DNA of 64,000 nt from Phocicoccus schoeneichii (GCF_014635565.1 NZ_BMDB01000001.1:868001-932000), one strand, 5' to 3'; positions 26,519 through 36,013 are shown, numbered from the stretch's first letter. Numbers and translations are program-made. Notes: a model not told the origin generated them from the letters alone.

Positions 26519-28624
26519 TTATACTGAACAGCTTGTACACTCTTCTACGCTGAGCAGTTTATTTCTTGTGTAATACAGTGATTTAAGACCTTTGTGGTGT
26601 GCATAGATATATAATCTCGCAAGTTCTCTAGTTGAGATTTCTGAGTTTACGTAAAGGATCGTACTGATTCCTTGGTCTACGTGCTCTTGAATTGTCGCGA
26701 TTAGGTCAATTAATTTCATTTGGTCTACGTTGAATGCACTCTTATAGAACCACATTGTTTGTTGTGATAAGAATGGCATTGGGTAGAATGTTTCTGAGTT
26801 ACCGTATGTTCTTCTCTCAATGAGGTCAACAATTGGCATAACAGAACTTGTTGCGTTTTGTACGTAAGAAATACTTTGTGTTGGTGCAATAGCTAAGCGG
26901 TAAGCGTGGAATAATCCATTCTCCATCACTTCATCGCGTAATTCCGCCCAGTCTTCTTTTGTTGGTACAAAGATGTCTTTGAATAATCCAGCAACTTTGT
27001 CTGATTTCGGAAGGTAATCATTTTCAACATATTTTGTGAAGTATTTACCTGTCGCATAATCAGATTTGTCAAAGTCTTTGAATGTCTCACCACGCTCGAT
27101 TGCAATTTGCATTGATGCTTGTAGTGAGTAGTAGTTCATTAACATGAAGAATACGTTTGAGAAGTCTTTCGCGTCTTCTGACTCGTAAGGAATACCGTTT
27201 TTAGCAAGGTAACCGTTTAAGTTCATTGCGCCAAGACCTACTGAGTGTAACTCTTCGTTTGCTTTTTTAACTCCTGGTGCGTTCGCAATTGAAGTATCGT
27301 CAGATACAACTGTTAAAGCTTCCATACCTTCTAATACTGATTCACGAATCTTTCCAGAATCCATTACGTTCGCAATGTTTAATGATCCGAGGTTACATGA
27401 GATGTCTCTCTTGATTTCATCATCAGTACCGTAGTCATTGATGATTGAAGTTTCTTGTAATTGGAAGATTTCAGTACAAAGGTTTGAAATCTTGATGTCA
27501 CCAATACCACCAAGTGGGTGTACTTTGTTTGCGTTGTCTTTAAACATTAAGTACGGATAACCTGATTGTAATTGTGTTTGTGCGATTGTATTTAACATAT
27601 CACGTGCGTCTAATTCGCGTTTTTTGATTTTATCGTTTTGTACGAGTTCGTCGTACATTTCACTCATGTCCATGTCATCTAAAGCAATACCGTATTCACG
27701 CTCAACAGTATGGGGTGCGAATAGGAAGAACTTTTTGTTATCTTGAGCAAGTTCAAAGAATTTCGTTGGTACAACGAGACCAGTTGAGATTGTAGATAAA
27801 CGCAGGTCCTCATCGGCGTTTACTTTTTTAGTATCTAAGAATTCAGGTACATCATAGTGGAAGATGTTAAGGTAAACCGCTCCTGCACCAGGACGTTGTC
27901 CAAGTTGGTCTGCATAGCTAAAGCCATTTTCTAGTGCTTTTGCTACTGGAATTACACCTTTAGCAACACCTTCGATCCCTTTAATCGCTTCACCACGTGC
28001 GCGGAGTTTAGATAAGTTGATTGCGACACCGCCACCGATTTTAGATAATTGTTTTGCTGTTGAATCAACATAGTTGATTGAGTTTAAGCTGTCATCTACT
28101 TCAAGTAAGAAACACGACACCATTTCACCACGACGTGCGCGTCCAGCGTTTAAGAACGTTGGAGTTGCTGGTTGGTATCTTTGTTCCATCATAGAAAGAA
28201 TGAAACGTTTTGCACGATCTACATCACCTTTAGCTAAATAAAGGCTCACAATAATCACGTGTTGTCTGTAATCTTCTAAATATTGTTTTTTGTCATCTGT
28301 TTTTAGTGAGTAGTCTAAGAAGAACTTACTCGCAGCCATATAGCTCTTAAATTCAAACGGAATATTGCTTGCGTAAGTGATGATGTCTTCAACTGCTTCT
28401 TCACTATACTCTTCGAATAGGTCATAGTAGAAGTTTTGGTCTACTAAATAGTGAAGTCTTTCAAGTTCTGAATCGAAGTGAATCGTCTTCTTGTCAACTT
28501 CCTCCATAAATACTTCAATTGCTTCTTGGTCTTTATGAAGCTTATAAAAGCCTGTTGTATCACGTTGTGTAATTTCGTTATTCAGTTCAATGTGATTGTA
28601 TTTTTTCTCGTCCAAAATTTTCAT
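26519..28624 (-). CDS. nrdE: Class Ib ribonucleotide reductase, alpha subunit
   Basis: A 701-residue catalytic subunit that reduces ribonucleoside diphosphates to deoxy forms. NrdE features are RGEMVSCFLLEVDDS (active-site Cys), GGGVAINLSKLRARG, SNLCTEI and the redox-active C-terminal tail CTSCSV (Cys696, Cys699). There is no N-terminal ATP cone, as expected for class Ib. Its start overlaps the end of nrdI by 38 bases. Confidence 0.96.
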   Translation of the reverse strand: MKILDEKKYNHIELNNEITQRDTTGFYKLHKDQEAIEVFMEEVDKKTIHFDSELERLHYLVDQNFYYDLFEEYSEEAVEDIITYASNIPFEFKSYMAASKFFLDYSLKTDDKKQYLEDYRQHVIIVSLYLAKGDVDRAKRFILSMMEQRYQPATPTFLNAGRARRGEMVSCFLLEVDDSLNSINYVDSTAKQLSKIGGGVAINLSKLRARGEAIKGIEGVAKGVIPVAKALENGFSYADQLGQRPGAGAVYLNIFHYDVPEFLDTKKVNADEDLRLSTISTGLVVPTKFFELAQDNKKFFLFAPHTVEREYGIALDDMDMSEMYDELVQNDKIKKRELDARDMLNTIAQTQLQSGYPYLMFKDNANKVHPLGGIGDIKISNLCTEIFQLQETSIINDYGTDDEIKRDISCNLGSLNIANVMDSGKIRESVLEGMEALTVVSDDTSIANAPGVKKANEELHSVGLGAMNLNGYLAKNGIPYESEDAKDFSNVFFMLMNYYSLQASMQIAIERGETFKDFDKSDYATGKYFTKYVENDYLPKSDKVAGLFKDIFVPTKEDWAELRDEVMENGLFHAYRLAIAPTQSISYVQNATSSVMPIVDLIERRTYGNSETFYPMPFLSQQTMWFYKSAFNVDQMKLIDLIATIQEHVDQGISTILYVNSEISTRELARLYIYAHHKGLKSLYYTRNKLLSVEECTSCSV

Positions 28625-28997
28625 AGATGCTTCCTACCCTTTCTATCGTCTCTTTAAATAGTGCGCGTTCCTTTTCGTTACCATGCAGCTCAAACTTGAG
28701 CATGAGGGGTATTCCGAATCGTTCGCTTATATGTTCTCCGGCTTTTGCGAAGTTTTGTCCCCAGTTGCGATTTCCTGTTGCAGCAACACCCACGATATTG
28801 TCTTTGTTCGTTTCAATAAACGTAGACACGATATCTGGTACCTCTCCAAATCCATATGTCGGTGTGATAAACACAAACGGTCCATCGATTCTAGAAGTCT
28901 TCGTTTGTTCTGTCACTTCAAAAAGAGGGAGATCAACATCCACTCCATTTAAAAAGCGACGAATATTACCGGTCATTGAATAGTAGGCAATTGTCAT
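28587..28997 (-). CDS. nrdI: NrdI flavodoxin-like protein
   Basis: A 136-residue flavodoxin-like protein that supplies the oxidant for assembling the Mn-tyrosyl cofactor of NrdF. The FMN phosphate loop is YYSMTGNIRRF, and TPTYGFGEVP and GNRNWGQNFAKAG supply the other FMN loops. The start at 28997 has GAGGGAG 8 bases upstream; in-frame ATGs upstream lack proper spacing. It is the first gene of nrdIEF, with paired NrdR boxes in front. Confidence 0.94.
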   Translation of the reverse strand: MTIAYYSMTGNIRRFLNGVDVDLPLFEVTEQTKTSRIDGPFVFITPTYGFGEVPDIVSTFIETNKDNIVGVAATGNRNWGQNFAKAGEHISERFGIPLMLKFELHGNEKERALFKETIERVGSIYENFGREKIQSH

Positions 28998-29106
28998 GAT
29001 CATCTCTCCCTCTTTATTATAATAAGTAGTATAACACAAAACAGAACACGTGTTCGCTTTTGTTGGTTTGCCAACATTACTATCTTGTTATGTAATATCA
29101 ATCAAA

Positions 29107-29122
29107 CCACAATATATTGTGG
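29107..29122. promoter_or_regulatory. NrdR box 1 (perfect palindrome)
   Basis: CCACAATATATTGTGG, inside a perfect 20-base palindrome (29105-29124), fits the NrdR consensus ACACWATATWTWGTGT-like core. It lies about 110 bases upstream of nrdI. Confidence 0.85.
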
Positions 29123-29138
29123 TTGTAAAATTTTTTGA

Positions 29139-29154
29139 CCACAATATGTGCGAA
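29139..29154. promoter_or_regulatory. NrdR box 2 (half-conserved)
   Basis: CCACAATATGTGCGAA keeps the left half of box 1. It begins exactly 32 bases from box 1, three helical turns, the typical spacing of paired NrdR sites. Confidence 0.75.
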
Positions 29155-29311
29155 TTAACAGTATTAATATTCTCATATTTCAGCAGCTAAAGCAAGGTAC
29201 TTTTACGACAATCTATGAATATATTTCACGTAATAGGCGCTGAAACGTTTATGTCATTGTGATAGACTGGAAACAAAATTATTTTTCTAAACACACATAT
29301 TTGGGGGATTT

Positions 29312-30193
29312 ATGAATAACATCACAAAAGGAATCATCGCACTCATTATTTCATCTCTTGGATTTAGCTTAATGTCATTCTGTGTAAAATATTCTGGTGA
29401 CTTACCAACGGTTCAAAAAGCATTTTTTAGAAACTTTATATCTATGCTCGTGGCACTTGCTTTCGTTCTCTATTACAAAGAGAGTCTATTCGGCAAGAAA
29501 GAAAACCAAGGCTGGCTCATTTTACGTTCTACACTCGGACTCATCGGAATTGTACTCAACTTCTATACACTCGATAAACTCGTCTTGAGTGATGCGGACA
29601 TCTTAAATAAACTCAGTCCATTCTTTACGATTATTCTTTCGGCAATATTCTTAAAAGAATACATCAGACGTTTCCAGCTTGTCTCGATTATCATCGCACT
29701 CATTGGTGCACTTTTCATCATCAAGCCATCGTTTGAAAGTACAGCACTCGTTGCTTTACTCGGAGTCATCGGTGCTATTGCAGCAGCAGGTGCATACACA
29801 GTTCTACGTGTTCTTGGACCTAGAGAAAAGTTTTATACTGTTGTGTTTTACTTCAGCGCATTTTCAACTGTTGCCCTACTACCATTCTTTATTTACCAGT
29901 ACGAGCCCATGACATCGTCACAGTTCGTTGTTTTAATTTTATCCGGTATATTTGCAGCAGTCGGCCAATTTGGGCTCACAATCGCTTATAGTTACGCACC
30001 AGCCAAAGAGATTTCTATTTTCTTCTATACAACGATTATATTTACGGCTCTCTTAAGTATTATGTTCTTTAAAGAGTATCCAGATATTTATTCTGTATTT
30101 GGCTACATCATTATATTCGCGGCAAGTTTCTATATGTACATGAAGAATTTACCTCCGAAACAACGTGTTCAGAAGAATCAAACAGATACCTAA
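29312..30193 (+). CDS. DMT/EamA-family membrane transporter
   Basis: A 293-residue protein with ten membrane segments in two EamA halves (about 1-140 and 145-280), as in drug/metabolite exporters. FFRNFISM and LSDADILNKLSPFFTIILSAIFLKE in the first half and SYAPAKEISIFFYTTIIFTALLSI in the second are typical. The substrate is unknown. The ribosome site is GGGGGA. It is transcribed divergently from nrdIEF and converges on recQ. Confidence 0.88.
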   Translation: MNNITKGIIALIISSLGFSLMSFCVKYSGDLPTVQKAFFRNFISMLVALAFVLYYKESLFGKKENQGWLILRSTLGLIGIVLNFYTLDKLVLSDADILNKLSPFFTIILSAIFLKEYIRRFQLVSIIIALIGALFIIKPSFESTALVALLGVIGAIAAAGAYTVLRVLGPREKFYTVVFYFSAFSTVALLPFFIYQYEPMTSSQFVVLILSGIFAAVGQFGLTIAYSYAPAKEISIFFYTTIIFTALLSIMFFKEYPDIYSVFGYIIIFAASFYMYMKNLPPKQRVQKNQTDT

Positions 30194-30248
30194 CTGTTTT
30201 AAATGGAAACAAAGGTTTTGAAGTGTTATTAAGCGGCAACTAAACTAG

Positions 30249-30279
30249 AAAAGCTCCGGTAAATGACCGGAGCTTTTTT
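30249..30279. terminator. Bidirectional terminator between the DMT gene and recQ
   Basis: AGCTCCGGT / ACCGGAGCT stem with a five-base loop, A run on the left and T6 on the right. Confidence 0.92.
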
Positions 30280-30280
30280 A

Positions 30281-32077
30281 TTAATAGAACGATACGTTCT
30301 CTTCTTTTCTTGTTGATTGATACGATTCAATAATTTCCATAAAGTGTGGGCTGTAGTGTTTTAACTTGTAATTTCCCATACCCGTGATATGCATCATATC
30401 TTTTTTAGTCGTTGGCATCTTCTTCGCAAACTCTCTCAATGAGACATCTGTAAAGATACTTTCTTCGTCAACGCCCTTCTCCTCGGCTAATTCGCGTCTC
30501 TTTTCAACTAAGGCTTGATAGAGCGTCTCATTAAATGAAGTATCTGTAGACACGTTTACAAGTTCTTTAAACTGTCTTCTAAACGGAACAGAATGAATCT
30601 CTGTATGCCCATCTAAAATTTCGTTTCCTTGTTCAGGCACAGAAAGCATGTCATTTGAAAGGTGCAAGTATCCACTCATCACGAGCTCGTCGATGATGTG
30701 GTGCACGTCGCTTGGTTGATACTTAGATAACTTTCCAAAATACGGATGCTCTGGAAGTTCTGTGTGGATAATGTTTTCTGCTTGTTCTCCACGCAACACT
30801 TGAATCGTCTTCTCAACAGGTAAACTGATTGTATTTAAAAGACCGATGATGTGTTTTGATTCTTCCGTGATATCAATCGTTTTATCCTCACGCATACAGT
30901 TCGAGCACATACCGCAATTCTCAACGTATTCGTCTGGGTTAAAATATTTGATGATAAAACTAGACAAACATTTTGTTGTCTTATTGTACTGAATTATGCG
31001 CTCTAACTTTGTGCGCATGTTTTCTTTTTGTTCATCAGTCGCATTCGAACGATCGATGAAGAACTGTTGGAGCATCACGTCACGAGAGTTCGAAAGTAAA
31101 ATACATTCACTTAACTTTCCGTCACGTCCAGCACGACCAATCTCTTGGTAGTAGCTTTCGATGTCTCCAGGTAAGTTGTAATGGATGATAAAACGAATGT
31201 CGCGCTTATCGATTCCCATTCCAAATGCGTTTGTTGCAACGATGATATTTTTTTGTCCTGAAACGAATGCATTTTGGTTCGATTTACGTTCGCTCTTTTT
31301 TAATCCTGCGTGGTAAATCACGTTATCGATATCATTGTCGATTAAGAACCCACCAAGTTTTTCCGCATCTTTACGCGTCGATACGTAAATAATTCCAGGT
31401 GCATCTTTCTTTTCAGCAATATATTTTAAGATGAACTGCTCACGTTGAAACGTTGGATCTACAGAAAGTTTTAAGTTATCGCGTTTCACTGACGTTTTGA
31501 AGATATTGTCTTTATCGATCGATAATAGTTCTACAATATTTGCTTCAACATCTTCAGTTGCAGTCGCGGTGAGCGCGATGTAGTCTGCATTCGGTAACTT
31601 TTTTTCAATGATTGGGATGACGGCTTGATAGCTTGGTCTGAAGTCATGCCCCCACTTTGAAATACAGTGCGCTTCGTCAAAAGCAACAAGCGGCACTTCT
31701 ATTTGATCTAATATATTTAAAAATGTGAGATTGTTAAAACGCTCTGGCGCAACGTAAAGAATTTTTAACTCCCCGTTACGTAAGCGTCTTTCAACAATTT
31801 CTTGATTTTTGACTGTCATATTTGAGTTGATGAAGGCAGCTTCAATGTTATTTTCTAAAAGTGCCTCAACTTGGTCTTGCATCAGTGAGATGAGCGGTGA
31901 AATAACGATTGTCGTACCTTCTAAAACGAGTGCAGGTATCTGATAACAAAGTGATTTCCCAGATCCTGTTGGTAGAATGCCTAATGTATTTTGTCCTTCT
32001 AAGATAGAAGTGATAATTTCTTTTTGCTTTGGCCTAAACGTATCTAGACCAAACCATTCCTTTAAAACACGTTCCAT
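30281..32077 (-). CDS. recQ: RecQ-family ATP-dependent DNA helicase
   Basis: A 598-residue 3'-5' helicase. Motifs: LPTGSGKSLCYQ (Walker A), FDEAHCISKWGHDFRP (DEAH with the RecQ aromatic loop), ALTATAT, and GRAGRDG (motif VI). The RecQ-CT zinc site CLSSFIIKYF...CGMCSNC and a C-terminal HRDC domain (about 515-590) are present. The start at 32077 is preferred, with GGGA 9 bases upstream. It acts in recombination and replication-fork repair. Confidence 0.94.
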   Translation of the reverse strand: MERVLKEWFGLDTFRPKQKEIITSILEGQNTLGILPTGSGKSLCYQIPALVLEGTTIVISPLISLMQDQVEALLENNIEAAFINSNMTVKNQEIVERRLRNGELKILYVAPERFNNLTFLNILDQIEVPLVAFDEAHCISKWGHDFRPSYQAVIPIIEKKLPNADYIALTATATEDVEANIVELLSIDKDNIFKTSVKRDNLKLSVDPTFQREQFILKYIAEKKDAPGIIYVSTRKDAEKLGGFLIDNDIDNVIYHAGLKKSERKSNQNAFVSGQKNIIVATNAFGMGIDKRDIRFIIHYNLPGDIESYYQEIGRAGRDGKLSECILLSNSRDVMLQQFFIDRSNATDEQKENMRTKLERIIQYNKTTKCLSSFIIKYFNPDEYVENCGMCSNCMREDKTIDITEESKHIIGLLNTISLPVEKTIQVLRGEQAENIIHTELPEHPYFGKLSKYQPSDVHHIIDELVMSGYLHLSNDMLSVPEQGNEILDGHTEIHSVPFRRQFKELVNVSTDTSFNETLYQALVEKRRELAEEKGVDEESIFTDVSLREFAKKMPTTKKDMMHITGMGNYKLKHYSPHFMEIIESYQSTRKEENVSFY

Positions 32078-32182
32078 AACAATCATTCCCAGTAAAAAAG
32101 TGGTATATCATAAATAAATCTTATATATTATACATCACTTTTCACTTTTTTAAAAGATGACACACTTCTAGCAAATGTCATA

Positions 32183-32212
32183 AAAAAGCCGAGCACCCTT
32201 ATAGGCACTCGG
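32183..32212 (-). terminator. Terminator of the pab operon
   Basis: On the minus strand CCGAGTGCC pairs with GGTGCTCGG (two G-U pairs) followed by CTTTTTT, after the KipA-like gene. Confidence 0.85.
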
Positions 32213-32218
32213 TTTTCT

Positions 32219-33127
32219 CTACATTTTTTCTTTTACAAGTTCTTTTTTTATTTTATAATCGATTGCTTTGAAGATTGTTTTCTTCCACATTTCAAACTTA
32301 TACAGTTCAACGTGCGCGTCTTCTGCATCGATCACTTTAAATTTAAGCAGTGAGCCATTCGTCTTCTGTGCAAGCTTATGCATGTGATAGCTTGGAATCG
32401 TACCAACGTGTGGAAGTGATGTTGACGTAACAAAATCGTTGAATGCCATCACTGGCTGGTTATCTTGAATGAACACACCACCTAAGATTCCGTAGTTATC
32501 GATTCTATCCGGGTCAAATTCTATTTCTTCACCTTTCAGATAGATTGCAAAACGATTGCGCTCTCCAACAATTGTGTACTCTCGCTCTATGAGTTTTTCA
32601 TAAATCTCATCTGGTGTATCGTCACGACGAACAATATGGAAATCATCTGAAAGATAAATTTCCGCTAACGCATACGTATCGATTCCCCAAGAGACTGTTT
32701 CGTTATTTCTCATCATGTTGAAGATCTCATCATGAAGTTCCGTGTAATTACGGCACATGATGATCTCATCACCTGATTCCAAAATATTTGATTTCTCATA
32801 ACGAATCCCACCAGCGACCGCAAGGTAAATGCGTGAGCCACGGTTGATGTCCGTAAACTGTAGCACGTCCCCTTTGTCAAAGATGTAAATTCTGTTTGGA
32901 TAGATTGTCTTGTCACCGACTAATGCTTTAAAGAATGCGCCACTAAACGCAATGACTGTCGGTTCTGTGAATTGAATGACAGCAGGTCTGACCACCATCT
33001 CAACAGTATCCGCATCGACACTGTTCCCAACGAGTTTGTTCGCAAGTTGTGGTGATAAACTGTCCACTGCCCCATTAGACGACTGAATCGTTGTCAGTAA
33101 TCCTTTGTCTTGGATAATAATACTCAT
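32219..33127 (-). CDS. Divergent KipA/PxpC-like (AHS2) carboxyltransferase-domain protein
   Basis: A 302-residue protein of the 5-oxoprolinase subunit C / KipA fold: LLTTIQ at the start, SPQLANKLVGN, VIAFSGAFFKALV, FDKGDVLQF and RIYLAVAGGI match the family. It is divergent: the loop normally reading DLGRxGYxxxGVPxSG is shortened to about SSNGAVDS, and the usual QTTGGYP segment is replaced by FVTSTSLPHVGTI. It overlaps the short KipI-like gene by four bases. Because PxpA is absent nearby and the partner is truncated, 5-oxoproline hydrolysis is doubtful; a regulatory (Kip-like) or other role is possible. Confidence 0.75.
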   Translation of the reverse strand: MSIIIQDKGLLTTIQSSNGAVDSLSPQLANKLVGNSVDADTVEMVVRPAVIQFTEPTVIAFSGAFFKALVGDKTIYPNRIYIFDKGDVLQFTDINRGSRIYLAVAGGIRYEKSNILESGDEIIMCRNYTELHDEIFNMMRNNETVSWGIDTYALAEIYLSDDFHIVRRDDTPDEIYEKLIEREYTIVGERNRFAIYLKGEEIEFDPDRIDNYGILGGVFIQDNQPVMAFNDFVTSTSLPHVGTIPSYHMHKLAQKTNGSLLKFKVIDAEDAHVELYKFEMWKKTIFKAIDYKIKKELVKEKM

Positions 33128-33375
33128 TCTGTTACGTCACCTACTACTTCCTTTAGTACTTCAAACGGAATTCCTGCTGGTTCAATCGTATCATGGCGTT
33201 CCATGATCTTCGTTGGGTTGTATAGTAAATTCACCGTTGATTCTGTCACAACAAGTGATTCCAATTCGTCTGATTTATGTGGAGCAAAACGCTCTAAAAA
33301 CGTTTGTCTTTCTTTATCAGTAAATACGCGCTTTACTTGGAAGGTAATTGCCGCTTCCCCATTTTCAAAAAACAT
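33124..33375 (-). CDS. Short KipI/PxpB N-terminal-domain-like protein
   Basis: An 83-residue protein that aligns by eye with the first subdomain of KipI/PxpB (AHS1): GEAAITFQVKRVFTDKERQTF and STVNLLYNP parallel the family's GETAVVLE... and NNITVxxNP elements. Normal AHS1 proteins are about 220-245 residues and continue with a cyclophilin-like domain; that domain is absent, and the short gene has an intact frame, its own start and a coupled downstream gene. I infer a reduced family member rather than a decaying fragment. Confidence 0.6.
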   Translation of the reverse strand: MFFENGEAAITFQVKRVFTDKERQTFLERFAPHKSDELESLVVTESTVNLLYNPTKIMERHDTIEPAGIPFEVLKEVVGDVTE

Positions 33376-33380
33376 GTTTG

Positions 33381-33590
33381 TTACTCCTTATAGAAAAAGT
33401 TTAATTGGTCGGCCATATAGTCCACCATATTGCTGACGATGAGAGCCACAATGAAAACACCGATGAGTACTCCAGCAAATACAACGAGCACTGAGACGAT
33501 TTTGATGTTGTTTTCATATAGATATGCGCTCACGTAATGGACGAACATAGCGAGCACAACTAACATTATGATTAATAGTATCGTAAACAT
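33381..33590 (-). CDS. Small two-segment membrane protein in the pab operon
   Basis: A 69-residue protein with two membrane segments (about 2-24 and 32-54). The connecting loop is short (YLYENNIK) and the tail hydrophilic (MVDYMADQLNFFYKE). An AGAGGTG site precedes the ATG. It lies 9 bases after pabBC and 5 bases before the KipI-like gene, so it belongs to the operon. I do not recognise the family. Confidence 0.7.
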   Translation of the reverse strand: MFTILLIIMLVVLAMFVHYVSAYLYENNIKIVSVLVVFAGVLIGVFIVALIVSNMVDYMADQLNFFYKE

Positions 33591-33599
33591 ACTTCACCT

Positions 33600-35282
33600 C
33601 TAGAAGAAGAGTGAGACAGGAATCTTTTCTCTCAAGCTATTGATGAGAAAGACTTCGATTTCATCTTCCTGATATAACGATTTTAATTCATCCACAGAGT
33701 AATCTTTAAATTTTAAACGACCGTCTTGTAATAGTGATTCTCGCATCACACCGTTTAAAATCTCTACAGATTTTGGAGTGTAATACGTCCCATTCTGATA
33801 AACAACAACGTTTCCAATGTTGAACTCTGTAATCATATGATTGTTATTATAATATAAAATGAGTGGTGTATCATCTGCCAGCCCAAAATATTGATATCTG
33901 ATTGACGTTTTATGACGTAAAAAGTCGTCTGCACCTTCGATTGGGCCAAGTACTTTTGCATTTGTTGACTTTAGTGGTGGCACCGTGTCATGTACAAGTT
34001 TTAGCCCATTTCTGTCGAACGTCGCACGTAATCTATACACACCACTGAGAAGCATTTCATTATTTACATAGTCATTGACTTCATGTGTTAAATTCACACG
34101 TCCATAATTGAAGTGTCGTGCTGACTTACTGAGTCGTGCGCTATGAAGATCGAGTCTCGGCACATACCCGTGATCGATGCGCATTGTCTCAATTAATGTC
34201 ACATCTGCTTGCTCTAAAAACTTCGTCTTTTGTAAGAGTTCTTCGTATTCACTTTCTGAATTCGAATTATACGTAATTCCCCCGCCTGCAGCATACGTGT
34301 ACTGCCCGTCTTTAATAGATAAAGTACGAATGGGTACGTTAAATACAGATGTATTGTCATTGTATAGAATACCAATAGCGCCACAATAAATGCCGCGTTC
34401 TGTTGTTTCTAATTCTTCGATGATTTCCATTGTTTTTATCTTAGGTGCACCTGTGATTGACCCACATGGGAAAAGTGCGTTAAAGATTTCGTTTAGTCCG
34501 AGTTCGTCTTTAAGTTCCCCAACTACTGTCGACGTCATTTGGAATACTGTTTTATATTTTTCGATTGTAAATAGCTTTGGTGTTTTTACTGTGTTTGGTT
34601 TAGAGATGCGTGAGATGTCATTACGTAATAGGTCGACGATCATCACATTCTCTGCCTGGTCTTTCTTAGAGTTTCTTAAGAACGCATAGCTTTCCTTGTC
34701 TTTATCCGCGTCGTCATAGCGGGGTGCTGTCCCTTTCATAGGGCGCGTCTCTACGGTTCTTTCTTGATTGATTTCAAAAAATAACTCTGGTGAACATGAT
34801 ACGACCGCTTTTTCTTCGTATTCGATGAAAATCGTGTACCCACCATTGTTGTTTGAGACGAGCGCTTCAAATAATGAGTGCGCGTCACCCGTAAAGTCAC
34901 CATGCATACGTGTTGTATAATTCGCTTGGTATGTATGACCGTCGCGAATATAATCTCTCACTTTTTCGATGTTTTCTATCGATTTTTCGCGTGACTCAGT
35001 GAACTTCATTGGTCCGAGATTGAAACTACCGATTTTTTTATCTTTCATGAATCTTTCACGTGATACCGGTGCATCAAAAATTCCAATTTTGAATGACTCT
35101 CGTGACTTGTCGTATGACTCATAATCGACCATTACAACTGCATATTGACCAGACTTTTGTGCTGCTTCCGCTTCAATTAAAGCATCATTTAAAGAAATAG
35201 ATTCGTCCAACACTTTAATTGGATCTACAAAGTATAATTCTTCTTGATTGTTGTTGCGCGTAAATTTAGCGTGGACTCTCAT
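33600..35282 (-). CDS. pabB: Aminodeoxychorismate synthase component I fused to aminodeoxychorismate lyase
   Basis: A 560-residue PabB-PabC fusion. The start at 35282 has GGAGG 7 bases upstream and overlaps the end of pabA by 17 bases. The PabB part (about 1-350) has ETRPMKGTAPR with the PabB-type Lys, VDLLRNDISR and FPCGSITGAPKIKTMEII. The C-terminal part (about 370-560) is a class IV PLP fold with LIETMRIDHG, the likely PLP Lys in HKTSIRYQY and TEFNIGNVVVYQNG. Together the domains convert chorismate plus glutamine-derived ammonia to p-aminobenzoate for folate. Confidence 0.93.
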   Translation of the reverse strand: MRVHAKFTRNNNQEELYFVDPIKVLDESISLNDALIEAEAAQKSGQYAVVMVDYESYDKSRESFKIGIFDAPVSRERFMKDKKIGSFNLGPMKFTESREKSIENIEKVRDYIRDGHTYQANYTTRMHGDFTGDAHSLFEALVSNNNGGYTIFIEYEEKAVVSCSPELFFEINQERTVETRPMKGTAPRYDDADKDKESYAFLRNSKKDQAENVMIVDLLRNDISRISKPNTVKTPKLFTIEKYKTVFQMTSTVVGELKDELGLNEIFNALFPCGSITGAPKIKTMEIIEELETTERGIYCGAIGILYNDNTSVFNVPIRTLSIKDGQYTYAAGGGITYNSNSESEYEELLQKTKFLEQADVTLIETMRIDHGYVPRLDLHSARLSKSARHFNYGRVNLTHEVNDYVNNEMLLSGVYRLRATFDRNGLKLVHDTVPPLKSTNAKVLGPIEGADDFLRHKTSIRYQYFGLADDTPLILYYNNNHMITEFNIGNVVVYQNGTYYTPKSVEILNGVMRESLLQDGRLKFKDYSVDELKSLYQEDEIEVFLINSLREKIPVSLFF

Positions 35283-35862
35283 TTTTTTCCTCCAATGCAA
35301 TCTCAATAAAGTTGTAGAGTTGCTCGTGGCCATACTCAGAAAGAATCGATTCAGGGTGATACTGCACACCAAATAACGGTAGGTTCTTATGACGAATCGC
35401 CATACACACACCGTCGTCTGTCTTTCCAACAACTTCAAATTCTTTATTTTCTCCTGTACATACGAGACTGTGATAGCGCGTTGATACGACAGGATTTGGA
35501 ATATTTTTATAGATAAACTTCCCATCATGCATCACGTCATATGTCGCACCATGAATTGGACGCTCTCCTCTTTCAACGACGCCTCCAGTCATATGCCATA
35601 ACAGTTGGTGTCCAAAACATATTCCGAATATCGGGAGTTTTTCATATATTTGTTTTACGAATTCAATTACTTCAGGACGATCTTTTGGATGCGATGGTCC
35701 TGGTGAAATAATGACTCCGATAAGATTGTGTTCATCAATTAAATCTATATTTAATTCGTGCGGTTGCACGACAACGATGCCTACATTATATGGATTCGAT
35801 TCTAAGTAGTGAACCAAGTTATACGTAAAGCTATCGTAGTTATCTATCATTAATACGTTCAT
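35266..35862 (-). CDS. pabA: Aminodeoxychorismate synthase glutamine amidotransferase subunit
   Basis: A 198-residue class I glutamine amidotransferase. The triad is Cys82 in GICFGHQ and His/Glu in GVQYHPESIL; the oxyanion region is SPGPSHP. It delivers ammonia to PabB for p-aminobenzoate synthesis; such subunits can also serve TrpE, but no trp genes are here. It is first in a five-gene operon: pabA, pabBC, small membrane protein, KipI-like, KipA-like. Confidence 0.92.
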   Translation of the reverse strand: MNVLMIDNYDSFTYNLVHYLESNPYNVGIVVVQPHELNIDLIDEHNLIGVIISPGPSHPKDRPEVIEFVKQIYEKLPIFGICFGHQLLWHMTGGVVERGERPIHGATYDVMHDGKFIYKNIPNPVVSTRYHSLVCTGENKEFEVVGKTDDGVCMAIRHKNLPLFGVQYHPESILSEYGHEQLYNFIEIALEEKNESPR

Positions 35863-36013
35863 GTCGATACCTCTATATTTTTATATACTTTAATCATATA
35901 TGATTCAGTCTGTTTTATAAAATAAAATTAACGATTTCAATAAGTGTATTTTAATTTCTAAACATGTAAAATAGTATTCATTAAACTGTTGAATATTTGA
36001 AAGGAGCGTATTT

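Noticed and set aside
33124-33375. Sequencing-error truncation of a full KipI gene
   Set aside because: No further KipI-like sequence exists in any frame between this gene and its coupled neighbour, so there is nothing to rejoin.
35283-35528. N-terminal extension of the PabB-PabC protein by 82 residues
   Set aside because: That stretch overlaps pabA in another frame and is not PabB-like; the GGAGG site marks the start at 35282.
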